A DNA stretch of 64,000 bases from Emiliania huxleyi CCMP1516 (lineage: Eukaryota > Haptophyta > Isochrysidales > Noelaerhabdaceae): NCBI RefSeq assembly GCF_000372725.1, contig NW_005199305.1, positions 2,428 to 66,427 on the forward strand. Direction: 5' to 3'. The notes beneath the pieces were generated by a model, which searched no databases, had not been told where the DNA came from, and worked only from the letters and a program-made list of their open reading frames with translations. The position numbers and the translations under genes are program-made. How positions within the stretch are numbered: position 1 is the stretch's first letter; every line of letters begins with the position of its first letter. Shown one piece after another: positions 1-9,764 of the stretch.

Positions 1-1264
1 AGTTTGAAAGATCTTGATGAAATCAGGCCCGACTGCAAATTTCTTCAATATTTTCGCAGGCGCTCCGCGCCTGCAGATTTTGAAATAAATTCGACAAAAT
101 TGGTACCTGGCCCAATCCATTCCGTTTGGTAGCTAGGTCAGCTCAGGGCCCCGTTCACTTCCCTCCCACTTGGCGCGTGATGATGAAGAGATGCCACCCA
201 GGCCACAGCCGGGGCAAGGGGACGGAGGGGCTGGGGCGGAGGGCGGGAGGGCTGGGCGGAGGCAAAGGCGGGCGAGGGCGGGGCGGGCGCGGCGCTGAGC
301 GGAGCAGTAATAATATCGTTGGCCGGAGCCTCGTTGGCCGAAGCCTCGGTGGCCGAAGCCTCGGTGGCCAAAGCCTGCCCTCAAAGGGCGGGTTGGGCCG
401 CGGGGAAGGGCGGGCGGGGGGCGAGACAGGGCGGGGCGGGCGCGGCGCTGAGCGGAGCAGTAATAATATCGTTGGCCTAGGCCTCGGTGGCCGAAGCCTC
501 GGTGGCCGAAGCCTCGGTGGCCGAAGCCTTACAGCTGTTATTAATTGTACCTTAAGGTACAGTGAAGCCTCACATCACAGTGCACAGTGGTCAGTGACAG
601 TGTACGGGCGGGCCGCTAAATGTGAATATGTGTGGGGGTTGGGTGGTTGTTGGGTGGGGGGCGCAAGGGAGGCTTACGTACGTACGCGCGATACACGTAG
701 GAGGACTCTGCCTGCTGACAGGGTTTGTTTGCGATGAGGAGCGACCCGATGGGTTCTCGGAGGTTATTGCAGCACTAACGAACCTAATACTAACTACTCT
801 CGTGAGCTGTGAACAGACGCACTTGCCCTCGGGGCAAGTACCCAAATCCGCCAGGTTGGGCGTGCTTCCACAGCCTCACGAGAGTACAAATACCTTCGGC
901 CGACGCAAAAAAAGAATTGCGCGCCTTGCCGGCGAGCAGCGCCGCCGGCGGCCAGCAAAGAAAGCACGCGTGCTGGAGTCGAGCAACGGCTCGCCCGCGG
1001 AGCTCTCGCCTCCGGCTTCCGCCGCGCTGACGTTGTTCGTCTGGTCACGCAGTGCCTGCACTCTCTTGGCTACGAGGCGCAGTCAATATGCCGCCACGCC
1101 CATCCATCGCAGCATGCATGCACATGCACAGTTCGCACCTGTGTCGAGCCTGTGTGCTGTGAGACAGAGTTGTTTTGTTTAGATTCTAAAACTCGAGTGG
1201 AAGTCGGCAGTTTCACACGAGACCGCACTGGCCACTGGCTACACATATGAGCCTCCAACCCAGC
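1..1264. other. Intergenic region upstream of ankyrin gene A1
   Basis: No convincing gene. The first 110 bases are AT-rich. Bases 230-540 hold a GC-rich tandem duplication annotated separately. A perfect short hairpin (arms ACTTGCCC/GGGGCAAGT) lies near 820-839. The last 80 bases include TAAAACTCGAG at about 1190, which recurs upstream of gene A2 and may be part of a shared 5' region. Confidence 0.5.
266..533. repeat. Duplicated GC-rich segment with 15-bp satellite
   Basis: A block starting near 280 and again near 431 (offset 151 bp) shares the string GCGGAGCAGTAATAATATCG. Each copy runs into a short array of the 15-mer GCCTCGGTGGCCGAA (about 329-369 and 480-527). The frames through it are open only because of composition. 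No function is assigned. Confidence 0.85.
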
Positions 1265-2663
1265 ATGAGCGGCACCCTCCGAACCCAGCTCGCCGAACTG
1301 GCTCGGGGCGACCTGGCCTGGCTGCGTGCCTTCCTCTCCGGGCGGCGGACGTGCGGCACGTCGCTCGCGGCCCAGCTCGACGCGCGGCACGACACCGAGA
1401 AGCAGGACACGCTGCTGACCTGGGCCGCTCGTCACGGGCAGGCCGAGGCGGTGCGGCTGCTGCTCGAGGGCGGCGCGAGCGTCGGGGCGACGAGTGGCGG
1501 CGGCGGCTCCGCGCTGTTTATTGCATGCCAGGAGGGCCAGATCGAGTGCGCCCGGCTGCTCCTCGAGGCTGGCGCGGCGGTGGCTCATGCAGGCGCTGAA
1601 GGCTTCACGCCGCTCTTCACGCCGCTGTACGTCGCGTGCCAGCAGGGCCAGCTCGAGTGCGTCCGGCTGCTCCTCGAGGCCGGCGCAGCGATCGACCAAG
1701 CTACAGAGGAAGGCACCACGCCGCTGTTCATGGCGTGCCAGGAGGGCCACGTCGAGTGCGCCCAGCTGCTCCTCGACGCTGGCGCAGCGGTCGACCAGGC
1801 CGATGAGCAAGGCGCCACGCCGCTGATCATGGCATGCTTCGACGGCCACCTCGAGGTCGCCAAGCTCCTCTCCTCCTACGGCGCCTCCCGCGCCGCTACG
1901 CCCTTCGGCACGCCCGAGGAGGCCGCAAACCGCCAAGGCCACGCCGACCTCGCCGCCTGGCTGGTCGCCAGCCGCGGCTGGACGCCGCTCCAGCATCTCG
2001 AGGCGTGCCCGAGACTAGCGGCCGAAGGCGTGAGCGCGCTGTCCTCACGCCCATTGTCCCTCTTCCGCAGGCGCTCACCGTCGAGCGGGCGCGGGCGCTG
2101 CTGCGCGGAGGCGCCGACCCGCTCGCCGGCGCGCCTTCTGCCCTCGAGCGGGCGCGCGTCCTCTGCTCGTGGGGCGAGTCGGATCCGACCGCTGCGGGAG
2201 TCGGCTCCACCGTCGCGATCCGCTCTCTCGTCTCGCGGCCCTCGATGAACGGCAAGGTCGGCGTCGTCGTCTCCGCGAGCGCTTCGACGGGTCGCTTCGG
2301 CGTGCGCGTGGCGGGCGAGGCCAAGGCACTCGCACTGAGGCGCGCACTGCAATGGTCTCTCCCCGACTCGCCGGATCCTCTCTTTGGACACACCCCACGC
2401 CTCTGCCCTCCCTCAGGCCGGCCAACCTGGAGCCAGCGGCCGAGGCGGTGGAGGTGGGCAGGCTCATCCTCAAGGCGGCGGAGTGGACGCCGCAGTCGCA
2501 CGAGCTCTTCCCGACAGCGGCTCGCAAGCGGGCGGTCGAGGTGATGCGGCTGGGCTACCTGATCGCCTGGGACGAGGAGCGCTTCGACAGCCGCGAGGGA
2601 GCGGCTCCGGAGCTGGCGGACATCTGGCGCGGCTTTGTGCTGCCAAGAGTGGTGGTGCGATGA
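1265..2663 (+). CDS. Ankyrin-repeat protein A1, three exons
   Basis: Spliced model 1265-2002, 2071-2339, 2417-2663 gives 417 aa with consistent phases. The ATG at 1265 is chosen because every paralogue here starts M-S-G. It has an N-cap (LARGDLAWLRAFLSGRR), about six ankyrin repeats, then GWTPLQHLE joined to ALTVERARALLRGGAD. Next comes an SH3-like module (SRPSMNGK...GRFGV...RPANLE) like that in the kinase gene at 49 kb, and a C-terminal domain starting HELFPTAARKRA. Both introns are GC-AG (68 and 77 bp). The first is fixed by alignment to A2-A7, which read straight through HLE-TLTAARA. Ankyrin repeats bind partner proteins; the partner is unknown. It is the most divergent and the only intron-bearing member of the local family. 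Confidence 0.85.
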
Positions 2664-2849
2664 CATGATGACTGCTTTGGTCCTGTTTTACTTTGTGGCA
2701 GCCAACCCCCCAGGATCTCGCTCCGCTTCCGCTCTCGCTTGGTGGTGTTGGACTGCATTGGTTTTTTGCGGCTTCTTGTTTGTAAAACTCGAGCACTTGG
2801 AGCACTTGGAGTGCAGTCGGCAGTTGCCGTGGGGCTCCTGTCGTTAGAC

Positions 2850-2912
2850 GTGGAGACGCGAGGGTTGCCCCCCCTTACCCCACCACCTCGTGTGTGTGGA
2901 GAAGGTTTTCTT
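2850..2912 (+). repeat. Dispersed 60-bp repeat, copy 1
   Basis: Bases from GACGTGGAGACGCGAGGG to GTGTGTGGAGAAG recur in reverse complement at 8936-8990 with a few differences. The preceding TGCCGTGGGGCTCCTGTCGT (from about 2824) recurs at 20961. It lies in the leader of gene A2. Confidence 0.75.
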
Positions 2913-2928
2913 CGGGCCCCGCGTTTCG

Positions 2929-2948
2929 TTTTTCTTCTTTCTGGCGGC
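2929..2948 (+). promoter_or_regulatory. Conserved leader box before ankyrin ATG
   Basis: TTCTTTCTGGCGGC directly abuts the ATG of A2. The same box abuts the start of A3 (minus, 13664-13685), A4 (14413-14429) and A7 (minus, 62257-62278), and a changed version precedes A6 (42909-42922). It is absent before A1 and A5. It could be a translation or promoter element, or simply reflect recent duplication. Confidence 0.6.
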
Positions 2949-4589
2949 ATGAGCGGCACCCTCCCAACCCACCTCGCCGACCTGGCTCGGGGCGACCTGG
3001 CCTGGCTGCGCGGCTTCCTGTCTGGGCAGGGGACGCGCGGCACGTCGCTCGCGGCCCTGCTCGACGCGCGGCACGACACCGAGAAGCAGGACACGCTGCT
3101 CACCTGGGCCGCTCGGCACGGGCAGGCCGAGGCGGTGCGGCTGCTGCTCGAGGGCGGCGCGAGCGTCGGGGCGGCTGACAGCGGCGGCGCCACCGCGCTC
3201 CTCCTCGCGAGCGAGGGGGGCCACCTCGAGATCGCCCGGCTGCTCCTCGAGGTTGGCGCGGCGACCGACCAAGCGATGAACGATGGCACCACGCCGCTGA
3301 GTGCTGCGAGCTTGGCTGGCGAGATCGGCTGCGTTCGGCTGCTCCTCGAGGCTGGCGCCGCGGTCAACCAAGCAGACGCTGAAGGCTTCACGCCGCTGTA
3401 CGTTGCGTGCCAGGAGGGGCATTTCGAGTGCGCCCAGCTGCTGCGCGACGCAGGCGCGGCGGTGAACCAAGCAGACGCTGAAGGCGCCACGCCGCTGTTC
3501 ATCGCGAGCGAGAAGGGCCACGACCAGTGCGTCCGGCTGCTTCTCGAGGCGAGCGCGGCGGTCAACCGAGCCAGGGACGACGGCGCCACGCCGCTGTACG
3601 TCGCGAGCCAAGAGGGCCAGGTCGAGTGCGTCCAGCTGCTTCTCGAGGCGGGCGCGGCGATAGAGCAACCCATGGACGACGGCACCACGCCGCTGAGCGC
3701 TGCGAGCTTCAACGGCGAGATCGAATGCGTCCGGCTGCTCCTCGAGGCTGGCGCGGCGGTCAACCAAGCAGACGCTGGCTTCACGCCGCTGTACGTTGCG
3801 TGCCAGGAGGGGCATTTCGAGTGCGTCCAGCTGCTTCTCGAGGCCAGCGCTTCAGTCGGCCAGGCCGACAAGGACGGCGTCACGCCGCTGTACATGGCGT
3901 GCCAGCACGGCCACCTCGAGTGCGTGCGGCTGCTGCGCGACGCTGGCGCTGACATCAACCAAGCGATGATCGGCGGCGCCACGCCACTGTTCATTGCGTG
4001 CCAGCAGGGCCAGCTCGAGTGCGTTCGGCTGCTTCTCGAGGCTGGCGCGGCGATCGACCAAGCCCGGCAGAACGGCGCCACGCCGCTGTACGCGGCGTGC
4101 CACTTCGGCCACCTCGAGGTCGCCAAGCTCCTCTCCTCCTACGGCGCCTCCCGCGCCGCAGTGCCGCCCTTCGGCACGCCCGAGGAGGTCGCAAACCGCC
4201 TAGGCCACGCCGACCTCGCCGCCTGGCTGGTCGCCAGCCGCGGCTGGACGCCGCTCGCGCACCTTGAGACCCTCACCGCCGCCCGCGCCACCTCCCTTCT
4301 GCGCAGCGGCGCAAGCTTGCACGAGGGCGAGCCGACGCCGTTGCGGCGCGTCGCGGGCGGCGAGGGCGAGGCGGCGGCGCTGGTCCGGCGGGCGGCGGCG
4401 CCGTGGTCGCCGGCAAGCCACTCGCTCTTCCCCGCGGCGGCCCGCGCGCGGGCGGCGCTCCTCGTCCTCTCGATCTACGAGATCCACGAGCGGTACCACC
4501 TCGACTCGGCAGGAGCCACGAACGGCATCGCGGCGCTCGACTTTGGCCACTGCGTCTTGGGCTTCGCCATCACGCGCGAGACGCAGTAG
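2949..4589 (+). CDS. Ankyrin-repeat protein A2
   Basis: Single exon, 546 aa. The N-cap MSGTLPTHLADLARGDLAWL is followed by LDARHDTEKQ and about 12 ankyrin repeats of 32-33 residues with the pattern TPL-(x)4-C/S-x-x-G-(x)5-VRLLLEAGAAVNQA. The last repeat is degenerate (TPEEVANRLGHADLAAWLVASRG). The C-terminal domain shared with A3-A6 starts WTPLAHLETLTAARATSLLR and ends ALDFGHCVLGFAITRETQ. It has no signal peptide or membrane span, so it is probably cytosolic or nuclear. The ATG is chosen from the leader box and paralogue starts; the frame is open further upstream. It lies 285 bp after A1 on the same strand. Confidence 0.9.
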   Translation: MSGTLPTHLADLARGDLAWLRGFLSGQGTRGTSLAALLDARHDTEKQDTLLTWAARHGQAEAVRLLLEGGASVGAADSGGATALLLASEGGHLEIARLLLEVGAATDQAMNDGTTPLSAASLAGEIGCVRLLLEAGAAVNQADAEGFTPLYVACQEGHFECAQLLRDAGAAVNQADAEGATPLFIASEKGHDQCVRLLLEASAAVNRARDDGATPLYVASQEGQVECVQLLLEAGAAIEQPMDDGTTPLSAASFNGEIECVRLLLEAGAAVNQADAGFTPLYVACQEGHFECVQLLLEASASVGQADKDGVTPLYMACQHGHLECVRLLRDAGADINQAMIGGATPLFIACQQGQLECVRLLLEAGAAIDQARQNGATPLYAACHFGHLEVAKLLSSYGASRAAVPPFGTPEEVANRLGHADLAAWLVASRGWTPLAHLETLTAARATSLLRSGASLHEGEPTPLRRVAGGEGEAAALVRRAAAPWSPASHSLFPAAARARAALLVLSIYEIHERYHLDSAGATNGIAALDFGHCVLGFAITRETQ

Positions 4590-4933
4590 GGCCCTTTTGA
4601 GTTTTGTGCGCTGCGCAACACTTGGTGTCGATTGGTGCCGCGCGGTCATGCGGATCGGCTAACATGACGCCTTTTTGGTCAGCGCTGGGTGGCATCTGGT
4701 GGAGATGTGTACCGCCTGAGCTGTTGTCATACATGAAACATGAATCTTCTGATGCCCGATGCGCGGGCTGCCGGCCTCCGCTCTCCACAGGGGCCCAGCT
4801 GCACAGCTCGCGCTCCCCCGTCCCCGCTCGCGCCGTGCCGGCTCGCGCCAGCCCGCCACTCGCGCGCGCAACACACGGGGCCCTCTCTCCCCGGAGCCAG
4901 ACCGTGCCGTTCCACACGTACACCACACCACGC
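4590..4933. other. Short spacer between A2 and myosin 3' ends
   Basis: Convergent 3' ends. No RNA gene, hairpin terminator or repeat was recognised. Confidence 0.5.
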
Positions 4934-7900
4934 TCAAGCCGCAGGGGCTGCGCCCCCCTTCCCGATCTGCAGCTCCGCCTTGCTTCCGAGGACCGGCGGC
5001 ACGAGCACCCTCAGCTGCCCCGTCGCCGCGCTCTTCTCGTCGAGCAGCGCTGCCGACCCCGCCGTCGCGGCCGACTCCACAAAGGTGATTGTGCGCGTCT
5101 CCGTCGCCGATGTTTCAAACATGCCCGCCCGCTTGCTGCGGAACTCGATCGTGTCGCTGCACACCACGCTGGCGCCCGCCTCCTGCACAAGCATCGTGAC
5201 CACCTCAGCCTTGCGCTGCACCTGCAGCAGCAGCGCGGCGCCGCCGCCCTTGGCGCCGCCGCCGACGTGCACCACCATGAAGCCGTCGGCAAAGGTGGAG
5301 AGCGAGATGCCCTCGAGCTCGTCAAATGCCACTCGGACGTTGACCCTCCACTTGGTCGGGGCGAGCACGTACACGGAGCGGTCGCTGATGAGGAGGATGC
5401 GCTCCTGGGCCTTGCCGTTGCGGTTCACGTGCGTGATGCGGTCGGCAAAGTACACCCTTGCCTCGCCCGCCTTGAGCAGCATGCGCGTCACCTCCGGCGC
5501 CTCCGCGGCGTCGAGGTAGTCGCCGAGAAAGGGCAGCCTCCACGAGCCCCGCCGCCGCTTCAGCCCCTCAAAGACGGCCATGCTCTTCTCGCGCAGCTTG
5601 ATGCGGTACCTCCTCGCGGCGAAGGATCGGTACGCGCCCTGCAGGATCCGCGCCACGTCGTGCAGCGCGCGGCTGCGCCGGTCCTCGAGCGTGAACACGG
5701 ACGCGGGTGCGCGCAAAAAGACCTTCGTCTTGCCGAGCTCGTACCCCGCCTTGACAATGTGCGCCGCAGCGAGGATGGCGGCGCATGAGTCTGCCGGGCT
5801 CTGCGCGGCGGGCGGCGCCGGCCACGTGCCGCGGCATATCATCTTGTAGCGCCCGAGAAAGCGCGAGAAGGGCATCCGATGCGCAAAGCCTGCGCGCCGA
5901 ACCAGCACGTTTTCGACAATGCCGAGATAGCGCACCTGGTGCGCCACGAGCTGCGCGTCCCAGTCAGCGGGCCGCTTCTTGAGGTTGGGCTTGATGCAGC
6001 GGATGTAGTGTGGCTCCGCGCACCGGCCGATGGTGGCCGCGAGCGCGTCCATCTGCTTGCGAAACTGCGCACCCGCCGTCTCGATCTTCTTGGCTGACGT
6101 CTTGCCCCTCGTCGCCGCCGGGAAGAGCTCCGCGATGAGCGGCGACGCCGACTCGGAGAGCATCTCGATCTGATTGCGATAGGCGAGGTCCTTGTTCTTC
6201 TCGATCAGCCCGTCCGCTGCGTAGGCGACGTCACCCGCGTAGTGCTTGATCGTGAAGGTCCGCGCGGCCTGGTCCTTGCTGACCTCGAGGTGCGGGTGCT
6301 TGCTCAGGTTTGACGCGAGCTTGGTCAGGAAGGAGGCGTCGGTCCCCTTTGGCACGACGCACTCCTCGTCGAGCCACAACAGGACGCCGGCGGGCCTCGA
6401 TCCCTCGATGAGCTCAACGACGACGCAATTGTTGAAAAATTCGACCGGCGTCCACGCCACCCCCTCCGCTGCGTACTCGGCCTGCTCGGCGCGCAGCGTA
6501 AACTCGATGAAGAGCTGCTGCAACTTCTCGTTGGCAAAGTTGATGCAGAGCTGCTCAAACGAGTTCGCCTCGAAGATCTCGAAACCATAAATGTCTAGTA
6601 CGCCGAGCGTGAGCTCGGCGTGCGGCGGCGGCGCCACGGCGCGATTGACCTGCTCGACCAGCGCGTCGAAGGCGCGAGCGTACAGCGCCTTGGCCAGCGC
6701 GTCGCGCGCGTGCGCCGACTGCGCCGCGTCGAGCGGCGTGCTCATCCTGTCGATGCCGGTTGCGATGGTGCGGTTTGTCAGCGCGCTCGCGAGCTTTCGC
6801 GGGTCAACCTTGAGGGCCGCTGCGGCCACCTTGAGGCTGTCCTCCTGGTGCACGACGGCGGCCTGCGAGTCCGTCTTTGCGAGGACCTGCCCAGCGGCGC
6901 GGTTCGACTGGAAGCTTATGTTGCCGATGGCGAGCACAGCCGCCACCAGCTCCATCAGCTGCGTCTGCCGCTCGGGCGAGAAACCGAGCGTCGTGAGCGC
7001 CTCCGCCGTCGCGCTCCACTCGTCGGCGTCGCTCAGTCCGGCCACCTGCGTCGTGCCCGACCTGGCCAGATAGCTGTACGCCTGCAGCTCGCCGAGCGCA
7101 TGCAGCACACAGCTCGAGCCGTCGCCTCCATCGCCACCCATGGCGAGGAGCTGGTAGAAGATGTGAAAGGAACGCTCGCCCTTGCCCGGCACGCAGACGC
7201 GCGACTTTTCGAGCAGGAACTTGGAGACGCGCCCACCGAGCGGCTGGCCCTGGTAGTCGAAGAAAATCTCGACATACTTTCCAAACCGTGACGAGTTCTC
7301 GTTGCGGACCGTCTTGGCGTTGCCAAACGCCTCGAGTAGCGGGTTTGACTGCAGCAGCAGGTCCTGCACCTCGCGGCCGGTGGCCTTGGCGCTCGGCCGT
7401 GCGGCAGCGGCGGCGGCCATGACGTACTCCATTACGCGTTTCGCCGCCTCGGTCTTGCCCGCGCCAGACTCGCCCGTGATGAGAATGCACTGTCCCTTGC
7501 TCGAGCTGCGGCCGCGGCACAGGGGGAGAGGGCTGTGTGAGGCGGGAGGGTAAGGTAACGGCCCGGCTCACCCCCGCCGCGCGCGGACCGAAGCAGCGCG
7601 CGATACGCGCTCTCGGCGATCGTGTACACGTGGGGAGGCAATTCGAACGACTGGCGGCCCGAGTACTTGCGCATCGTCTCTGCAGAGTACATGCCGCGTA
7701 TCTGCAGGCGAGGGTGGCACCGACCGTGTCGCATCGGGGTTCGAAGGGCGGCTCATTTGCACGCGTTGGATCGCCGCCTGCTTGAACGGGTTGACCGACA
7801 CCAGCACCGGACCGATGAAGGTGTATATCTTGTCCTGCTTGAAGCCAGCTTGCAGGCAGCATGCCACGCCGTCCTACACATCGAGGTGGGTAGGGCTGGC

Positions 7901-8267
7901 GCAACGCGAGAGCGCAATGCGTGCCGCGGTGGAGAGGCGAATCTGCTGGCGCAGCGCGAGAGCGCAATGCGTGCCGCGGTGGAGAGGTGAATATGCGAGT
8001 GGTGTGCCATATTTGCTTCTTGCGGGTCACAATCCGCATGCCCATTGCATGCAGTTTGCTGGCGAGTGGCAGAAGGCGTGAGTGCAGGCCCCCTGCGAGT
8101 GCAAAGAGCTACGCAGGTCTCAATCTCCGCAGTGATCTTTGAGATCAGACCTCGGTCGTGTTGGTCAGAAGCACGAGATCCTCGACGTACTTGGGGGCGA
8201 CGGCCTTTGAGGGCGGAACATAGGCGGCGCGCTTCGTGGTGGTGGTTGTGAGGGGAAGAGGAGGCAT
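4934..8267 (-). CDS. Class I-like unconventional myosin heavy chain
   Basis: Actin-based motor of about 965 aa in four exons: 8267-8151, 7873-7778, 7701 to about 7590, and 7505-4934. Exon 1 ends VEDLVLLTNTTE and exon 2 begins DGVACC and contains IYTFIGPVLVSVNPFKQ. The motor has P-loop GESGAGKT, switch I NENSSRFGK and switch II DIYGFEIFE. One IQ-like neck (YRSFAARRYRIK) follows, then a TH1-type tail (FLGDYLDA... VYFADRITHVNRNGKA) that in this family binds acidic membranes. Intron 1 is GT-AG, intron 2 appears GC-AG (CAG|GC), and the donor of intron 3 is uncertain. Start MPPLPLTTT at 8267 is the nearest ATG; an upstream ATG in frame exists at 8453. The short single-IQ/TH1 layout argues against class II, V or XI. 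Confidence 0.9.
7895..7993. repeat. 2 x 50 bp tandem duplication in a myosin intron
   Basis: The unit starts GCTGGCGCARCGCGAGAGCG at 7895 and again at 7945. The copies differ at about three positions. It lies entirely inside the first myosin intron (7874-8150). Confidence 0.85.
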
Positions 8268-9764
8268 CCGAGTGCAGGGCAGCAGCGGCGGTGGCGGGAA
8301 GTAAGGGCTTGGCTGCGGCGGCCTCTGCTGCGGTGATTGAGAGCACTCGCGCCGCGGAGCCGACGTATGAACGTGACTCGTGCGTAAACGATTTATCTTC
8401 CTTTTAGTGTATTCACAAGATGGTGCACTCAGGCATCGGCCGGTGACGTACAACTACTCTCTGCAAGGGCCGGTGCCGTAACCACCCCATTAAGTAGCTT
8501 GCAGCTACGGGCGACCAGCGCCACGCCCCTCGTCCCGTGGCCTCCCGCGCCCACCCCGCCCAAAAACACTCTCCCCCCCGCCCACCCCGCCCACCGCGTC
8601 CACCGCGCCCACCGCGCCCACTGCGCCCCCCTCGCCCACCAACCGCCGTCGTGGCGCCCGCGGGCTGTGCATGAGGCGCAATGCGCGAGGGCGGCTGGTG
8701 GACAAACGTCGCCTGTGCCGCCACCTGCGTCCCAGTTGCGGCGATGGGCAGCGCCGGACGGCGGCAGGCCGGGCAGTTGGTGTCGCGCTCCAGCACGCGC
8801 GACGAGTTCAGTCACCTCGTGTACACTGGACGTCAGTCTGAGGGAGGGTGTAGAGGATGTAGAGTGGTCAGCGCTGTAGAGATATAGAGATGTAGAGCGC
8901 TCTCTGGAGCGAGGTAAGGTAAGGTAAGGTAAACTTCTCCACATACACGAGGTGGTGGGGCAAAGGGGGGGCAACCCTCGCGTCTCCACGTCTGACGAGC
9001 GCTGTGAGCTGAGAGCTCATTGTCTATCTATATACTGTGTACATAGCGCTCTACAGCTCTATGCAGCTCGGAGCGCTCTACGGCCTAAGTACGTACATTC
9101 TACAAATCCTCAACATTCCTCTATACAACACCCTCCACCTCACAGACGTCGTCAGTATGTATACTCAATACTGGCTGTGGCCGCTCGTAAAAAAGCTTCG
9201 CAGTAAAGCCGGGGTACGGCTTCTTGTTGTTGTACGTTCGACAACGTGCGATTTTAACGAAAATACCAGTAAAGCCGTAGCGCAAGAGCAACTACTGTCT
9301 ACTCACATGCATAAGCGCTTAAAAGGAAACACATGCGCATGCCCCCAAGACCGTGTGCATCGCTACTACACCAGCATAACGCACCACGACATGAGACCCC
9401 GGTGACACTAGGGCGCGCACGGCCCTACACAGCTAGACCCGAGCACAATGTGGAGTCACCGCGCTGGCACCCGGGCCACGCGGGATTGCGACAGTCACGC
9501 TCCAGGGACCAAGCCGCGCCGGGCGGCGGCTAACTTATGACTACAGTTCCGACGCGCGCGTACGCGCCGCGGAGCGGGGCAGGGCAGGACAACGCTGGTG
9601 CGGCAGCCGCAGACACCGCACCTGCCTCCAGAGACAGCGGCAAGATCGCCTCGCGGCGCAGATCGCGCGCGCGCCGACCCGGGCTCCTCCCAGGCGGAAG
9701 AAAAGAGTGGCTCGGCGCGACCGCCCCTAGATAGCCGCCCCGAGGAGCCCCCCCCCCCCCCCCC
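8268..9764. other. Intergenic region between myosin and the basic protein gene
   Basis: Contains a C-rich array near 8577-8642 (CGCCCACCG units), whose minus frame reads RGG-like, preceded by NCPACRRP around 8770. This could be a RING/RGG exon but no complete gene could be built. TAAGG repeats lie at 8914-8930 and the dispersed repeat copy at 8936-8990. GTAGAG-rich sequence lies at 8850-8905. The part 9000-9764 holds nothing recognised apart from a C-run at 9751-9765. Confidence 0.4.
8936..8990 (-). repeat. Dispersed 60-bp repeat, copy 2
   Basis: Reverse complement of the element at 2850-2912. The shared core runs from GACGTGGAGACGCGAGGG through the poly-C stretch to ACCACCTCGTGT. Confidence 0.75.

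Noticed and set aside
622-1182. Long plus-strand open frame upstream of A1
   Set aside because: Composition-driven in GC-rich DNA, passes through no recognisable domain, and several overlapping frames are equally open.
1070-1996. Long minus frames antisense to the ankyrin genes (also at 11795-13723, 15042-16505, 24763-26394, 41526-42977, 61180-62538)
   Set aside because: They mirror the repeats of the real genes and follow directly from their codon bias. No independent support.
8413-8796. RING/RGG protein on the minus strand
   Set aside because: NCPACRRP plus RGG repeats is suggestive, but the rest of a RING domain is missing and the RGG part is a simple repeat.
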